Origin: Xanthocytophaga flava
GTDB taxonomy: Bacteria; Bacteroidota; Bacteroidia; Cytophagales; 172606-1
Assembly: GCF_030068545.1 (NCBI RefSeq)
Contig: NZ_JASJOR010000012.1
Span: forward strand, 62,001 to 126,000
DNA: 64,000 nucleotides
Reading direction: 5' to 3'
Positions 33,401 to 42,233 of this stretch are shown one piece after another (position 1 is the stretch's first letter; each line of letters begins with the position of its first letter). A program made the position numbers and the translations under genes. A model generated the notes under the pieces. It made no database searches and had not been told where the DNA came from. It saw nothing but the letters and a program-made list of their open reading frames with translations.

Positions 33401-33854
33401 TACCTTTGGCACTCATGCTGATAATGGACATGAAGTAGTGTCTGATGTGGATCTGAAAACAGTGGATGGAAAAACCATAACCGCTGGAACACCTTTCAGA
33501 GGGGCCATTAAAGACTTTGGTGGAGGTCCTGTAGCTTTAACACAAGCCTGGTTCCAAGATAGAGGGACATCCTTTACTTCGGCTTCTGCCAAACAATTTA
33601 TAGAGGATGCCTCTGTGGTTAGATTACGGGAGGTATCACTGAATTATAGTTTGCGTAGTGAAGGATTTCGCAAAGCTACCAAGCTATCTTCTATTGATTT
33701 TAGTCTGACAGGTCGTAATCTGCTTCTCTGGACACCGTTTACAGGGGTTGATCCTGAAATTAATATTACAGGTGCGGGTATCGTTCGTGGTGAAGACTGG
33801 TTCAGTAACCCCAATACCCGTTCATTCTTATTCTCTGTAAAAATTAATTACTAA
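30498..33854 (+). CDS. SusC/RagA family TonB-linked outer-membrane transporter
   Basis: The 1118-aa protein imports nutrients, usually oligosaccharides or peptides, through the outer membrane with energy from TonB. It has a signal peptide (cleaved about 'VAAQS', residue 26), a carboxypeptidase-D-like plug extension ('GKVTASDDGSSLPGVSVVVK', about 33-52), a TonB-box-like 'LGEIVVTALG', the plug domain with 'DPGAGAYIQIRGQNTINGSA' and 'ESVEVLKGASAAALWGTRAA', and a large 22-strand-type barrel ending 'FLFSVKINY'. The SusD partner begins 10 bp downstream. There is no adjacent sigma/anti-sigma or hybrid sensor, and the ligand is unknown. Confidence 0.95.
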   Translation: MKKLLLVKSLVVTFSCAIASMQVAAQSRLITGKVTASDDGSSLPGVSVVVKGTTIGTTTDATGKYSISAEPSATLVFSFIGFAIQEAPVGNRTSVDIKLLPDTKQLGEIVVTALGLKEDKDKFASSVSTVKGPAIAKSGETSLLTGLSGKASGVLITRNGGDPGAGAYIQIRGQNTINGSAQPLFIVDGIPVSNSFDNTAAAGNAIVQQSRISDINPEDIESVEVLKGASAAALWGTRAANGVVIITTKKGKDTGGRVNISLKSTVSIDEVNKIHKLQRTYGQGSNGIYNQGDRTSWGDKIAARTGGEDTYVTGPGQFYAPDENDGFTKSPKYDLYNGYLTLADGTIKYVIPRGRTFDANGNRLDEHGGKHSRNTYDHTKDPFRTGYFFDNTLSITGGNAKTNYSVSYGNLSQQGVVKSFSDYKRNTARVNVSSQFTDWLRASSSVGYTNSKSTRIQQGDNLDGILLGGLRTSPDFDNSEYTGTYTDTSGTTYPNRHVSYRNPLGASTNPRYSNPLWNINNNKNTTNVDRVMGSVEIGIDPVNWLNITGRAGVDNFIDDRVERFPIYSASFNSGFLSKYIITEKQFNTDLFARATKKLGTGFDATLLVGVNYNSRLRSWLYSQITDFIVPSAPDILTNAQNTNLQASNYTSLMRTYAYYAQAELQGYDQFFLTLTGRSESASTFGAKANSSFFFPSAALAWQFTKIAALRENPVLSFGKLRVNWGQVGIQPQPYKNFTTFSPASYSDSYASSLQSKSSLYGGGFTRDNTAGNEFLKPERKTETEIGTDLRFFNDHINLSVTYYSNHTKDVILDIDTPSETGFTNTSKNAATLSNKGIEIELGGNIIHKGDFSWSIAANYSQNRNKVVSLAGLTVYSLPGSYGGSSLIPGQPFGVFYGTDFLHDDKGKYILDANGFVQGGTESEVIGNPNPKWRGGLTNTFTYKGLSLAVLFDAVHGNQFYNGTRGALYTFGTHADNGHEVVSDVDLKTVDGKTITAGTPFRGAIKDFGGGPVALTQAWFQDRGTSFTSASAKQFIEDASVVRLREVSLNYSLRSEGFRKATKLSSIDFSLTGRNLLLWTPFTGVDPEINITGAGIVRGEDWFSNPNTRSFLFSVKINY

Positions 33855-33863
33855 AAGATACTT

Positions 33864-35321
33864 ATGAAAAAGATATATACGTCTAAATTATTCCTTTCTA
33901 TTTCGCTGCTTATCGGACTTTCATCCTGTAAAGATTTATTTAATGATCCTCGAATCAAGGGCAATCCCAATGCTGTTTCTGATGTAGAGGTGCAAACATT
34001 GCTTTCAGGTACATTGGTAGGAGTAAGTGAACTCCATGAAGATACAGATGTACGAATTTCCTACATGTGGGCTGGACAGTTAACAGGATTGAGTCGACAA
34101 CACCTGGGATTGGCTCAGTATCAGGTATCTTCTGGCACATTTGACTGGGGGAATCTTTATCCGATAGCTGCACAGGCACGCCTTATGCAGACTAAAGCGG
34201 ATGCACTAGGTGATAAATGGACAAAGGGAGTTGGACAGGTAGCAGAAGCACTTCTTATTGCAAAAGCAACGGCTTTCTGGGGAGATGTGCCTTATTCTCA
34301 GGCTTTTGATCTTATTGCTTATCCTACACCTGTCTTTGATTCTCAGGAACAGGTGTACACAGAACTACTTGCTACACTAGATAATGCGATTGAAAATCTG
34401 TCAGCATCTGGTGGATTGTATTTTGGCGGACAGGATTTTATCTATGGTGGAGATACTAATTTATGGAAAAAAGCAGCTTATTCCCTGAAGGCTCGCTTGT
34501 ATCTTCATTTGGGCGATTATGCAAAAGCTGTAGAAAATGCTAAGCTGGGGATTTCCAGTGTGGGAGAAGATGCGTTGATCCCGCATGGAGAAAGCCAGGG
34601 TATAGATCAGAATCTGAATTATGATTTCTTTGTCAATAACCGTCCTGGAGATACAGGATTTGATCCGCCCGCATTTTTACCTGGATTCTTAAAAGCACAT
34701 ACCAATGCAAAAACAAATGAGACTGCTCTATATAATCATTTTTTTAAGGCTGGTATTACAGGTCCAGGTGCGTTGGATCCTAACACAGAAGATGGATTTT
34801 TTAAGGTTGATTCCAAGCAGCCAATTTTAAGTTATTTTGAAACACAGCTGATTCTGGCAGAAGCATTGGCTCGTCAGAATCAACTATCAGATGCAGTAAC
34901 AGCCCTGAATAATGTTCGGGAGGTACTGGCTACTGGTTATATTAACGGAAATAGCATTCCTGGGACCTATGTCACAATGGGTTTGAAATATGAGAATTAT
35001 GTATTGTCGGATTTTGCTCCTGGAGGCCTGGCCAATCCTACATCTAGCGGAAGGGATCAGCAAAGCGGATTATTATATGAGATCATCTCTCAAAAATATA
35101 TTGTTATGCTGGCCCAGTATGAGGTATACAATGATGTTAGAAGACTGGCTAAAGCTACTCCTGTTGTGCAATTACATATTCAGCCTATTGTGACAACGCC
35201 AACCGGTAGCTTACCACAACGATACATTTATCCTCAGACTGAAATCAATACAAACCCCAATGTACCCAAAGCGGGTAATGGGGTGGCTGACCAATATCAG
35301 ACGCTGCCTATTTTTCAATAA
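33864..35321 (+). CDS. SusD/RagB family surface lipoprotein
   Basis: The lid partner of the SusC-like channel that captures the nutrient at the cell surface. The 485-aa protein has a lipoprotein signal with lipobox 'GLSSC' (Cys22), followed by the SusD-like start 'NDPRIKGNPNAVSDVEVQTLL' (in two parts), tetratricopeptide-like helices including 'WKKAAYSLKARLYLHLGDYAKAV' (about 207-229), and the C-terminal 'YEIISQKYIVMLAQYEVYNDVRR' block typical of the SusD-like_2 branch. Co-transcribed with the susC-like gene and closed by a terminator. Confidence 0.93.
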   Translation: MKKIYTSKLFLSISLLIGLSSCKDLFNDPRIKGNPNAVSDVEVQTLLSGTLVGVSELHEDTDVRISYMWAGQLTGLSRQHLGLAQYQVSSGTFDWGNLYPIAAQARLMQTKADALGDKWTKGVGQVAEALLIAKATAFWGDVPYSQAFDLIAYPTPVFDSQEQVYTELLATLDNAIENLSASGGLYFGGQDFIYGGDTNLWKKAAYSLKARLYLHLGDYAKAVENAKLGISSVGEDALIPHGESQGIDQNLNYDFFVNNRPGDTGFDPPAFLPGFLKAHTNAKTNETALYNHFFKAGITGPGALDPNTEDGFFKVDSKQPILSYFETQLILAEALARQNQLSDAVTALNNVREVLATGYINGNSIPGTYVTMGLKYENYVLSDFAPGGLANPTSSGRDQQSGLLYEIISQKYIVMLAQYEVYNDVRRLAKATPVVQLHIQPIVTTPTGSLPQRYIYPQTEINTNPNVPKAGNGVADQYQTLPIFQ

Positions 35322-35384
35322 AGACACAAGGGAAAATGCAAGTGAGTTTAAGTTTCTTTATTAATTTATCTCATAGGTGTTTGG

Positions 35385-35417
35385 AACAAGACATATTCAC
35401 TGAGTATGTCTTGTTTT
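35385..35417 (+). terminator. Intrinsic terminator after the susD-like gene
   Basis: An 11-bp perfect stem (35385-35395 with 35405-35415), 9-nt loop, continuing into a short T-run. It lies 63 bp after the susD-like stop. Confidence 0.85.
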
Positions 35418-35491
35418 ATTTTGATGAATAGAAACCCGTTTTACTGTTTTGGTATTTTACTATCCGGAAGATTTTTCTTTTCTTGCTTTCC

Positions 35492-36022
35492 ATGACAGAA
35501 AGACGATTGACATTATTTCCTTCAGATCCCTGGTTTGTAACTGAGGATGAAGAACTATTTAAGGAACGACTGATTAGAATCGGTTTCTGGGAACCTAGTG
35601 AAAATAGTAGTTCAGGTTTTATTCTTGGGCGATTGTTCCGTGAGCTATTGGAAGGAACTTTTGAAGGAATTGAATACTATCATATTCCGGCCTGGCTGGA
35701 AACTTATGAACAGCCTAAGTTGCAGATTGGAAGTGATTTTCAGAATCTCACAACTGTAAAGTCTCCTTATGGAAAAGAGATAGGAGATCAGGATATGGCA
35801 AGAGAATTGATTTTGGATTTGCGGGAAAATCCTGATGCAATCTGGCAAGAGCCTCGCTTTCGGCAGAATATTCCTATCTATGAACTCGATTTTGAAAATT
35901 ATGTCGCATTTGGTAGACAATTTTTGCAATTAGGCATCTATTTAAAACCTACAGAATCGTTTTTGAATTTGTTGAAAGAGTCACTGGGAATGGAATATCG
36001 CTATGCTAATTATTGGGAGTAA
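35492..36022 (+). CDS. Conserved protein of unknown function
   Basis: I chose the ATG at 35492 (MTERRLTLFPSDPWFV) over the TTG three codons upstream. The 176-aa product is acidic, soluble, without signal peptide, with the stretch 'RIGFWEPSENSSSGFILGRL', 'YYHIPAWLETYEQPKLQIGS' and 'ARELILDLRENPDAIWQEPR'. I do not recognise the family. It is convergent with the secreted protein gene at 36024, the two stops being adjacent. Confidence 0.65.
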   Translation: MTERRLTLFPSDPWFVTEDEELFKERLIRIGFWEPSENSSSGFILGRLFRELLEGTFEGIEYYHIPAWLETYEQPKLQIGSDFQNLTTVKSPYGKEIGDQDMARELILDLRENPDAIWQEPRFRQNIPIYELDFENYVAFGRQFLQLGIYLKPTESFLNLLKESLGMEYRYANYWE

Positions 36023-36023
36023 G

Positions 36024-36437
36024 TTACCGATGCCAGATCGCCTTTTTTCCATCTGAACCTGTAAATACCATCGTATTGCCCTCAATGTAGTACGATCCTG
36101 ACAACTGCTGGTCTTCCGGAAGATTTTGTCCGTTTATAGAAGTAATGTAGATCTTGCCTTCCCTACTATACCACGTCCCTCTTTCTGTAGGTGCCGACCA
36201 TTCATTGCTCACTTTTGCGGCTTCTCTGCTTACGCTTTTTCCCAGACTTGCACCTCTTTCAAATGTACCATTTTCATGAAGAACCCATTTGACGCGGGTA
36301 ACCTTGTCTATAAATGTTTTGCCAGAGCCGCTACTAGCATTGATAGTATAAATCCAGACACCGACAAGTTGAGGGTCCAGATCGCGTGTTGGAAAATAGA
36401 AAGAAAGCAAAAGGCTAACCAGCAAAAAGGATTTCAT
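36024..36437 (-). CDS. Exported lipocalin-like protein
   Basis: The 137-aa product has an N-terminal signal segment (MKSFLLVSLLLSFYFPTR) and a beta-rich body with the pattern 'LVGVWIYTINAS', 'WVLHENGTFERGASLG', 'GTWYSREGKIYITSING' and 'GSYYIEGNTMVFTGSDG', as in small lipocalin-like or META-type domains that begin 'GxW' and end with repeated beta-turns. No enzymatic motif. Ligand and role unknown. Confidence 0.65.
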   Translation of the reverse strand: MKSFLLVSLLLSFYFPTRDLDPQLVGVWIYTINASSGSGKTFIDKVTRVKWVLHENGTFERGASLGKSVSREAAKVSNEWSAPTERGTWYSREGKIYITSINGQNLPEDQQLSGSYYIEGNTMVFTGSDGKKAIWHR

Positions 36438-36647
36438 AGGATGTAGGTTCTATAGGCTATTGGTGTTCTGAGAATCAAGCAGGTAAACATGGCAGATATA
36501 ACTGGCTATGAAGTTATATAGTCTATACGAAATCTTAATGGTATTGAAAAAATGACAAGGATAACTCTAGGGACGGATAAAAACAAAGCTCCATGCTAAA
36601 TAGGTTTTATCCAGCATAGAGCTTACTTACAAGATAGATTTGTATGA

Positions 36648-37079
36648 TTATTTATCTGAAACAGAAATAGCTTGTGCTGCTTCCCATTCCTGAAAACGTT
36701 TGATCTCTTCAGTGCATGACGACAAGACCCATAAGACTATTGCAATGTCATCTGAAAATCCCAAAACAGGCAATAAGTCGGGAATGAAATCGAGTGGAGA
36801 GACAAAATAGACCAGCGCTGCCACAATTTTTACCAATGTAGTCCATGGAATAACTTTGTAGTCTCCTTTTACATAAGCCCGGATCATCCGGCTTAGTGTT
36901 TGCAGATTAGACACAAACGTATTATCTGTCAAACTGCCACTTTTTATAGAAACGTTTTTCAACAAATCCCATAATCCAGCACTATTACGCAATAAACGGC
37001 TGGCCCGACGCTGAGAACGTTTAAAGAATACAGAGTGTAAGATGCGGTAAATCAGTGAATCGGATGAAGATGTTTGCAT
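36648..37079 (-). CDS. YkvA/DUF1232 family membrane protein
   Basis: The 143-aa protein carries the DUF1232 signature in 'AALVYFVSPLDFIPDLLPVLGFSDDIAIVLW' (two adjacent helices, about 88-118), with the conserved SPLDxIPDxLPxxGxxDD. The N-terminal 75 residues are basic and helical. YkvA-type proteins are small membrane proteins of unknown function. It is transcribed alone on this strand. Confidence 0.85.
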   Translation of the reverse strand: MQTSSSDSLIYRILHSVFFKRSQRRASRLLRNSAGLWDLLKNVSIKSGSLTDNTFVSNLQTLSRMIRAYVKGDYKVIPWTTLVKIVAALVYFVSPLDFIPDLLPVLGFSDDIAIVLWVLSSCTEEIKRFQEWEAAQAISVSDK

Positions 37080-37336
37080 AGTTCAGGATCTGGTTGTAAT
37101 ACGTTGTTAATGATGAATAATACAAAATGTAACCTGTTTATCTTATAGAACTGGGTGTCAGGTCTGCTATTTTAATTTAAAAGGTATCACTGTCTGAATT
37201 GTATATAGTAGAACAGATGGAAATTGTGACAAATTTCGTTCCATTAAAATTATCCATTTATTTTGAATTTAAGTTATATGTATAACTTATCTAGTAAATT
37301 ACACTAAAATTTTAGACCACATCTATTCTTAATGAT

Positions 37337-39292
37337 ATGAAATATCTTTTAGTGATTGTATGGGTATTGCTGACAATAAGTATCTCTCATGCCCAGGTAC
37401 GGGTTGCTCATATTTTTGGAGACCATATGGTTCTTCAACGGAATAAGGAGATCCCCGTTTGGGGATGGGCCTCTTCCAAAGAAAAGGTGACCGTTAAACT
37501 GGGGGGACAAACAAAAACAATACAGGCAGGAGCTGACGGAAAGTGGATGGTAAAGTTTGCTGCTATGCCAGCAGGCGGACCTTTTCAATTGGTAATCAGT
37601 GCCAAATCAAGTAAAATAGTGCTAAATGATGTTTTGATTGGTGAGGTTTGGATATGTTCCGGACAGTCTAATATGGAATGGCCAGTAAACAGAGCAGATA
37701 ACGCAGAGAATGAAAAACAATCCGCTACATTTCCACAAATACGGCATTTTAAAGTTGCTAACAGTCTTAGCTTAACTCCTGAAGCAGATCTAAAAGAGGG
37801 AGAATGGAAAGTTTGTTCTCCTGAAACAGTAGGAGATTTTACGGCTGTTGGATACTTTTTTGCGAGAGGTCTGTATCAGAAACTAAATGTACCTGTTGGA
37901 TTGATCAATACATCCTGGGGTGGCTCACAAGTTGAAGGGTGGATCAGTAAGGATGCAATGCTATTGTCTGATGTGTTGAAAGAGTATGCGACAACAATGC
38001 CACAAAGCTGGGAAGGCGCAAATACTTCTCTGGATAAAAAACTTAAAAGAAATGCTTTCGGTAAAGAAGATGTTGTTCTGACTAGTGAAGATGAAAGAAA
38101 ATATACACAGCCAGGTTATGATTTTTCCAAATGGAGAGATGGATCTGCACCCGGATCATGGGATTGGCAGGGATTCTGGGCTTATAGAGGCAATGGCTAT
38201 GCAGAAAAAACAATTACTATCCCTGCATCTATTGCAGATCAAACTTCTACATTGGGCTTTGGCCAGAATGATAGTCCCGGACAAGTATACATTAACAGTA
38301 AATTGATTTGGGAAGGTGCATTAAAAGGAAGACGAAAAATAGAGGTTCCTGCTCATACCTGGACAGCAGGAAAAAATACATTGTTGTTAAAATTTGGTGT
38401 CACAAAAGAACCTAGTTGGTTTGGAATGGGCTTACATGGTGCCCCTGAAGATTTTTATATACAAACTGAGACCGAACGTATCAACTTGAGCGGTTCCTGG
38501 AAAAATATGCCTGCCATTGCAGACAAATATGAATTTGCTCGTTTGCAGAATAACATGGGGACAATTATATATAATGCTATGGTCCATCCACTAATCCCTT
38601 ATGCATTTGAGGGTGTAATCTGGTACCAGGGAGAGGCAAATGCCGGACGAGCCTATCAATACCGGAAAACATTTCCACTACTGATTAACGATTGGAGAAA
38701 GCGGTGGGATAATGTGTTTCCTTTTTTATTTGTACAATTATCAAGTTATGGTAGTACGCAAAGCAGTAACCAGGGGAGTAACTGGGCTGAACTCCGTGAA
38801 GCACAAACAATGACTCTGCAACTTCCACAAACAGGGATGGTTGTAACTACTGATATTGGAAATCCCGCAGATATACATCCCACAAATAAGCAAGATGTTG
38901 GAAAACGATTAGCTGCCAGTGCGTTGAAAATAGCCTATCAGAAAGATGTACCCTATAGTGGTCCTATGTATACATCCGTGAAACATGAAAAAGGCAAAAC
39001 TATCTTATCATTTCAGTTTGCTGATAAGGGCTTGGTGGCAAAAGATACATATGGCTATTTGAAAGGATTTGAGATCGCTGGTGAAGATAATGTATTTTAT
39101 TATGCCAAGGCTGAAATCGTAGGTAATCAGGTTGTTGTTTATCATCCCAAAGGTGCCTTGCCCGTTTCTGTCCGATACGCATGGACAGATGCACCTAGTG
39201 AAGCAAATCTTTTTAATACAGAAGGTTTTCCTGCTTCTCCTTTCCGTACAGATACATGGACCTCTATTACTACTAATGAGAAGTTTCAGTAG
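37337..39292 (+). CDS. Sialate O-acetylesterase-like SGNH esterase, exported
   Basis: Removes O-acetyl groups from sugars, classically 9-O-acetyl sialic acid or other acetylated glycans. The 651-aa protein has a signal peptide (MKYLLVIVWVLLTISISHAQ), an N-terminal beta domain ('DHMVLQRNKEIPVWGWAS'), the SGNH block I 'CSGQSNMEWPV' with S111 as nucleophile, an inserted beta-sandwich (about 250-380), 'EGVIWYQGEANAG' (about 430-442) and a catalytic Asp-x-x-His-type region 'DIGNPADIHPTNKQDVGKRL'. Gene is isolated, 2 kb from the susCD pair, with other genes and terminators in between. Confidence 0.92.
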   Translation: MKYLLVIVWVLLTISISHAQVRVAHIFGDHMVLQRNKEIPVWGWASSKEKVTVKLGGQTKTIQAGADGKWMVKFAAMPAGGPFQLVISAKSSKIVLNDVLIGEVWICSGQSNMEWPVNRADNAENEKQSATFPQIRHFKVANSLSLTPEADLKEGEWKVCSPETVGDFTAVGYFFARGLYQKLNVPVGLINTSWGGSQVEGWISKDAMLLSDVLKEYATTMPQSWEGANTSLDKKLKRNAFGKEDVVLTSEDERKYTQPGYDFSKWRDGSAPGSWDWQGFWAYRGNGYAEKTITIPASIADQTSTLGFGQNDSPGQVYINSKLIWEGALKGRRKIEVPAHTWTAGKNTLLLKFGVTKEPSWFGMGLHGAPEDFYIQTETERINLSGSWKNMPAIADKYEFARLQNNMGTIIYNAMVHPLIPYAFEGVIWYQGEANAGRAYQYRKTFPLLINDWRKRWDNVFPFLFVQLSSYGSTQSSNQGSNWAELREAQTMTLQLPQTGMVVTTDIGNPADIHPTNKQDVGKRLAASALKIAYQKDVPYSGPMYTSVKHEKGKTILSFQFADKGLVAKDTYGYLKGFEIAGEDNVFYYAKAEIVGNQVVVYHPKGALPVSVRYAWTDAPSEANLFNTEGFPASPFRTDTWTSITTNEKFQ

Positions 39293-39765
39293 TGAAATGT
39301 AGCCATGACTATATTTCCTCTGAAAGCTTTATTTGTTAACTATATAAAAGTGTCCTGTTTCCAGGTTAAGTCAGAAAAATGGGTTAATCAGGGAAGAGTA
39401 GACTGAATTTGATATTTTCTGAAAGATTAGCTGCCGTAAAATTGATTTACGGAAAGATGATGATGCTACAAGCATATTTACAATGTTTTCACAGTTTTTT
39501 CTTCCTGTACTTAGTACCCTTCTCTACCTAATACATAAAATATCTGTAAATAAGTTGTTTAGGTTGTCTACAAAGATAAAATTATACGTGGAATGGTTCT
39601 AAACAAAATAGTACTATACTAATAAGTAATAAGTTAATCTGCTAAATGCATGACTTTACCGAATATTTCCTTAGTATTGTAGAAAAAAAACACCAGGTAC
39701 AATTGTAATTGTTAGTTTTGTAAAAAAATCTTCCAGAGCAATCTTTTCAACCCCCCCTTGTTACT
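39293..39765. other. Intergenic region upstream of the helical-repeat gene
   Basis: No coding frame or RNA gene is recognised in 473 bp. Visible elements are a 7-bp hairpin CCGTAAA/TTTACGG at 39434-39452, a C-run (CCCCCC) near 39750, and a -7-like TAGTTTTG at 39713-39720 without a properly spaced -33 element; the gene starts 46 bp after it. Confidence 0.5.
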
Positions 39766-41292
39766 ATGGATTCGTTGCGTGAACTCATCTCTTTAATTAC
39801 CCAGAAACGGATTAAAAAAGTTGAACTTTTCGACGAGAGTAATCGGAATAAGACGAGTAATTATTTTCGCTTATTTGAAGGTATTCACTCTCGTAAATAT
39901 GACAACGATTTAGATGCCGCAAAAGACATTTATGATTGTTTGCCATCTGAGAAAAAGTATCTTATTTTAAAAACACGCCTTCGGCAAAAACTTCTTAACA
40001 CACTCTTCTTCCTGGATTATGATGGAGAAAAATCCAGTGAATTTCAACGCATATCATATGATTGCAATAAACAATTGTATGCGATTAAAGTGCTTTTAAT
40101 GGCAAACGCCAAGCGTCTGGCAGTTCCTATGGCTGAAAAGACATTGCGGTTGGCCGCTGATTATGAACTGACAGATATAGTACTGGAATGTGCCCGTATT
40201 TTGCGTGAACATTATAGTGGCAACAATTATCAGGAGTTTCTTGAGTACAAAGATATTGCGGAGCGTACTGAGCAGCAGCAACGAATTGAGAACATGGCTG
40301 AGCAATATTATCAGGAAATTATTGCACTATATGCAAAATCGAAGGGGAATCGACTGAGAGTAAGGAAGATGGCAGATAAATACTACCATGCTCTGGAAGA
40401 GAATCTGCGTCCTTATGATAGTATTCGGTTACGATTATATTATTATAAAATCAAAATGTTGTTCTATCAGCTTTCTGATGATTATAAAGCTGCAATAGAT
40501 GTTGTAAATGCATTCGAAGAGTTTATTAGTCAAACTCCTGCTTTTCATCCTACCAGTCGTCTGGAAGAGCTGGCAATTCAAAAGATGAATTATTATCTTC
40601 ATTTGAAGGATTTCAGTGCAGGAGAAGCACATGCTCAAAAGTTTGCTTACTTGTTTGCTGATAAAAACCCTAATCAGTATACATTCAAGGAGTATCAGTT
40701 GTTATTGGCCATGCATACCGAACATTATCTTCGGGCTGCAGAAATTTTCCACGAGGTTATTAGTCAGTCTACTTTTAGAACGTTATCAGAAGCGAAAAAA
40801 GAACGTTGGAGTACTTTCCAGGCCTATCTGCATTACATCTATAAGTATCAGAAAATCAAAGAAATCAGACCTTTGATTCAAAATTCAAAAACTGGTTTCC
40901 AATTGAGTGATTTCCTTGAGAAAAAGCCGGAATTTGCCAAAGAACGCCGAGGCTTGAATGGTGCTATCTTAACAATACAGGTTTTATTCTTCCTGGAAAA
41001 GATGAATATAGATAGCCTGATTGACCGCATTAATGAGATTGAACGATATACTCGTCGCTATCCGAAGAAAGATATGAACTTCAGAAGTGAGTGTTTCATC
41101 AATCTACTTACTCAGATGCGTGATGATGGCTTCCGTTTTTATCAGACTCGTAAGGCTACCGAAAAACTGTATGATGAGATGAAGTCTGTGATGATGGAAT
41201 ATTATGGTGGTAACCGTGCACTGGAAGTATTACCTTATGAAGTGATGTGGGATATGGTATTGGAAAAACTAAAAGGGTATAAGTATGGTTAG
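39766..41292 (+). CDS. Helical-repeat (TPR-like) protein of unknown function
   Basis: The 508-aa protein is entirely helical, cytoplasmic, with no signal peptide. Repeating helix pairs with Tyr/Leu/Ala-rich cores ('YYKIKMLFYQLSDDYKAAID', 'IQKMNYYLHLKDFSAGEAHA', 'YQLLLAMHTEHYLRAAEIFH') suggest a TPR-type superhelix for protein binding. I have seen long conserved proteins of this kind in Cytophagales without assigned function. It stands alone with its own terminator. Confidence 0.75.
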   Translation: MDSLRELISLITQKRIKKVELFDESNRNKTSNYFRLFEGIHSRKYDNDLDAAKDIYDCLPSEKKYLILKTRLRQKLLNTLFFLDYDGEKSSEFQRISYDCNKQLYAIKVLLMANAKRLAVPMAEKTLRLAADYELTDIVLECARILREHYSGNNYQEFLEYKDIAERTEQQQRIENMAEQYYQEIIALYAKSKGNRLRVRKMADKYYHALEENLRPYDSIRLRLYYYKIKMLFYQLSDDYKAAIDVVNAFEEFISQTPAFHPTSRLEELAIQKMNYYLHLKDFSAGEAHAQKFAYLFADKNPNQYTFKEYQLLLAMHTEHYLRAAEIFHEVISQSTFRTLSEAKKERWSTFQAYLHYIYKYQKIKEIRPLIQNSKTGFQLSDFLEKKPEFAKERRGLNGAILTIQVLFFLEKMNIDSLIDRINEIERYTRRYPKKDMNFRSECFINLLTQMRDDGFRFYQTRKATEKLYDEMKSVMMEYYGGNRALEVLPYEVMWDMVLEKLKGYKYG

Positions 41293-41309
41293 TGGCCATA
41301 TATCTTCAC

Positions 41310-41352
41310 AAAAAGAATCCTGTCAGTTTTCATGACAGGATTCTTTTTATTT
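41310..41352 (+). terminator. Intrinsic terminator after the helical-repeat gene
   Basis: A 16-bp perfect stem (41310-41325 with 41333-41348, 7-nt loop) that ends in the T-run. It directly abuts the left end of the inverted-repeat element. Confidence 0.9.
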
Positions 41353-41354
41353 TA

Positions 41355-41545
41355 GAGGTTGTCTAAAATTATTCTTAAAGGCTGCAAAGGCAGATTATAC
41401 TAAAGTTCTTGAAGAACTAAAAACACATGTGCTACGCTTTCGCCCATTTTTCGGCCCGTAGCCGCTGGCTACGCCCCTCAAAATGGTCTCATCCCGCTAC
41501 AAAATCTGCTCTTTTCGCCTCTTTAATACTAATTTAGACAACCTC
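41355..41545. mobile_element. MITE-like inverted-repeat element
   Basis: A 191-bp non-coding segment bounded by terminal inverted repeats: GAGGTTGTCTAAAATT at the left and AATTTAGACAACCTC at the right, differing by one A. Both ends are flanked by TTA (41352-41354 and 41546-41548), consistent with a 3-bp target duplication. The interior has a GC-rich core (about 41430-41500) unlike the surroundings and a partial second inverted repeat (GGCAGATT ... AAATCTGC). Its ends resemble those of insertion sequences, so it is probably a deletion derivative mobilised in trans. No reading frame lies inside. Confidence 0.7.
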
Positions 41546-41555
41546 TTAAAAGCTT

Positions 41556-42077
41556 TTAGAATACTACTCGTATTTCATCTTTGATGAACTTTAATGCACG
41601 GGAAGTAGGATCTACATTTTGCTCAATCAATTGTTCGAAAATCCTTTTTGCTAATTCTATTCCACGGGCATCTGGCGGAATATTAGATGCGGAGTCATTA
41701 ATAAGGACAATGATCTCTTCCATAGCACTTTTGATTTGTGTCCAGGCTTCATCACTCATATACACCTGTTGAGATAAATTGTGGTTAAATTCCTCACGTA
41801 CCTCACTTAGTAACAGACTATGAAGTTCTGTTGCATTATATTCAGCATTATTGACACGCCGTATCAGATTGTTAGGTGCAATACGTTCCAGAAACAGACA
41901 CATGCGTTCATAGGCTTGTAAGCGAATCGGCAGCACAAGATCTATATTTTTGCTTTTTACTTCGATTAGCTTTTGTTCAAATTGTTTGGTAAGAAAAGAT
42001 TGCATGGTAAGGAACATTGCGTATAGCACCAGACCTGCTGGAAGTAAAATCTTTAGTAATTCTAAAACGTAACTCAT
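41556..42077 (-). CDS. Single-helix membrane protein, conserved in Bacteroidota
   Basis: The 173-aa protein has one N-terminal transmembrane helix (LLKILLPAGLVLYAMFLTMQ, about 7-26) followed by a cytoplasmic helical domain with 'LPIRLQAYERMCLFLERIAP' and 'LLSEVREEFNHNLSQQVYMS'. These blocks are strongly conserved in a small Bacteroidota membrane family (I believe DUF7935) with no known role. It lies just inside the right end of the inverted-repeat element, which falls after its stop codon. Confidence 0.7.
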   Translation of the reverse strand: MSYVLELLKILLPAGLVLYAMFLTMQSFLTKQFEQKLIEVKSKNIDLVLPIRLQAYERMCLFLERIAPNNLIRRVNNAEYNATELHSLLLSEVREEFNHNLSQQVYMSDEAWTQIKSAMEEIIVLINDSASNIPPDARGIELAKRIFEQLIEQNVDPTSRALKFIKDEIRVVF

Positions 42078-42233
42078 AAAAATACCTTGGGGTTTTGTAT
42101 CTGAAAAGATAGTATTTTTGTTTTGAAACCTATTGTATGTATTTAGAGTTTCAAATCTAAGGAAATTGCCTGTTTAATATCAAGCTTATTTTTTAGGTTT
42201 TAAATAAGATACGTGTAAGAAAATCAGTGGTTT

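Noticed and set aside
30498..39292. SusC/SusD plus sialate O-acetylesterase as a glycan-utilisation locus.
   Set aside because: A terminator, three unrelated genes on both strands and about 2 kb separate the esterase from susD, so a shared operon is not supported by the sequence.
39713..39720. TAnnTTTG element upstream of the helical-repeat gene as a promoter.
   Set aside because: The nearest TTG upstream is 33 nt away instead of about 21, so the pair does not fit the consensus.
41430..41500. GC-rich core of the inverted-repeat element as a small RNA gene or short coding frame.
   Set aside because: No continuous frame, no promoter, and the boundaries coincide with the terminal inverted repeats, which explains it better as part of a mobile element.
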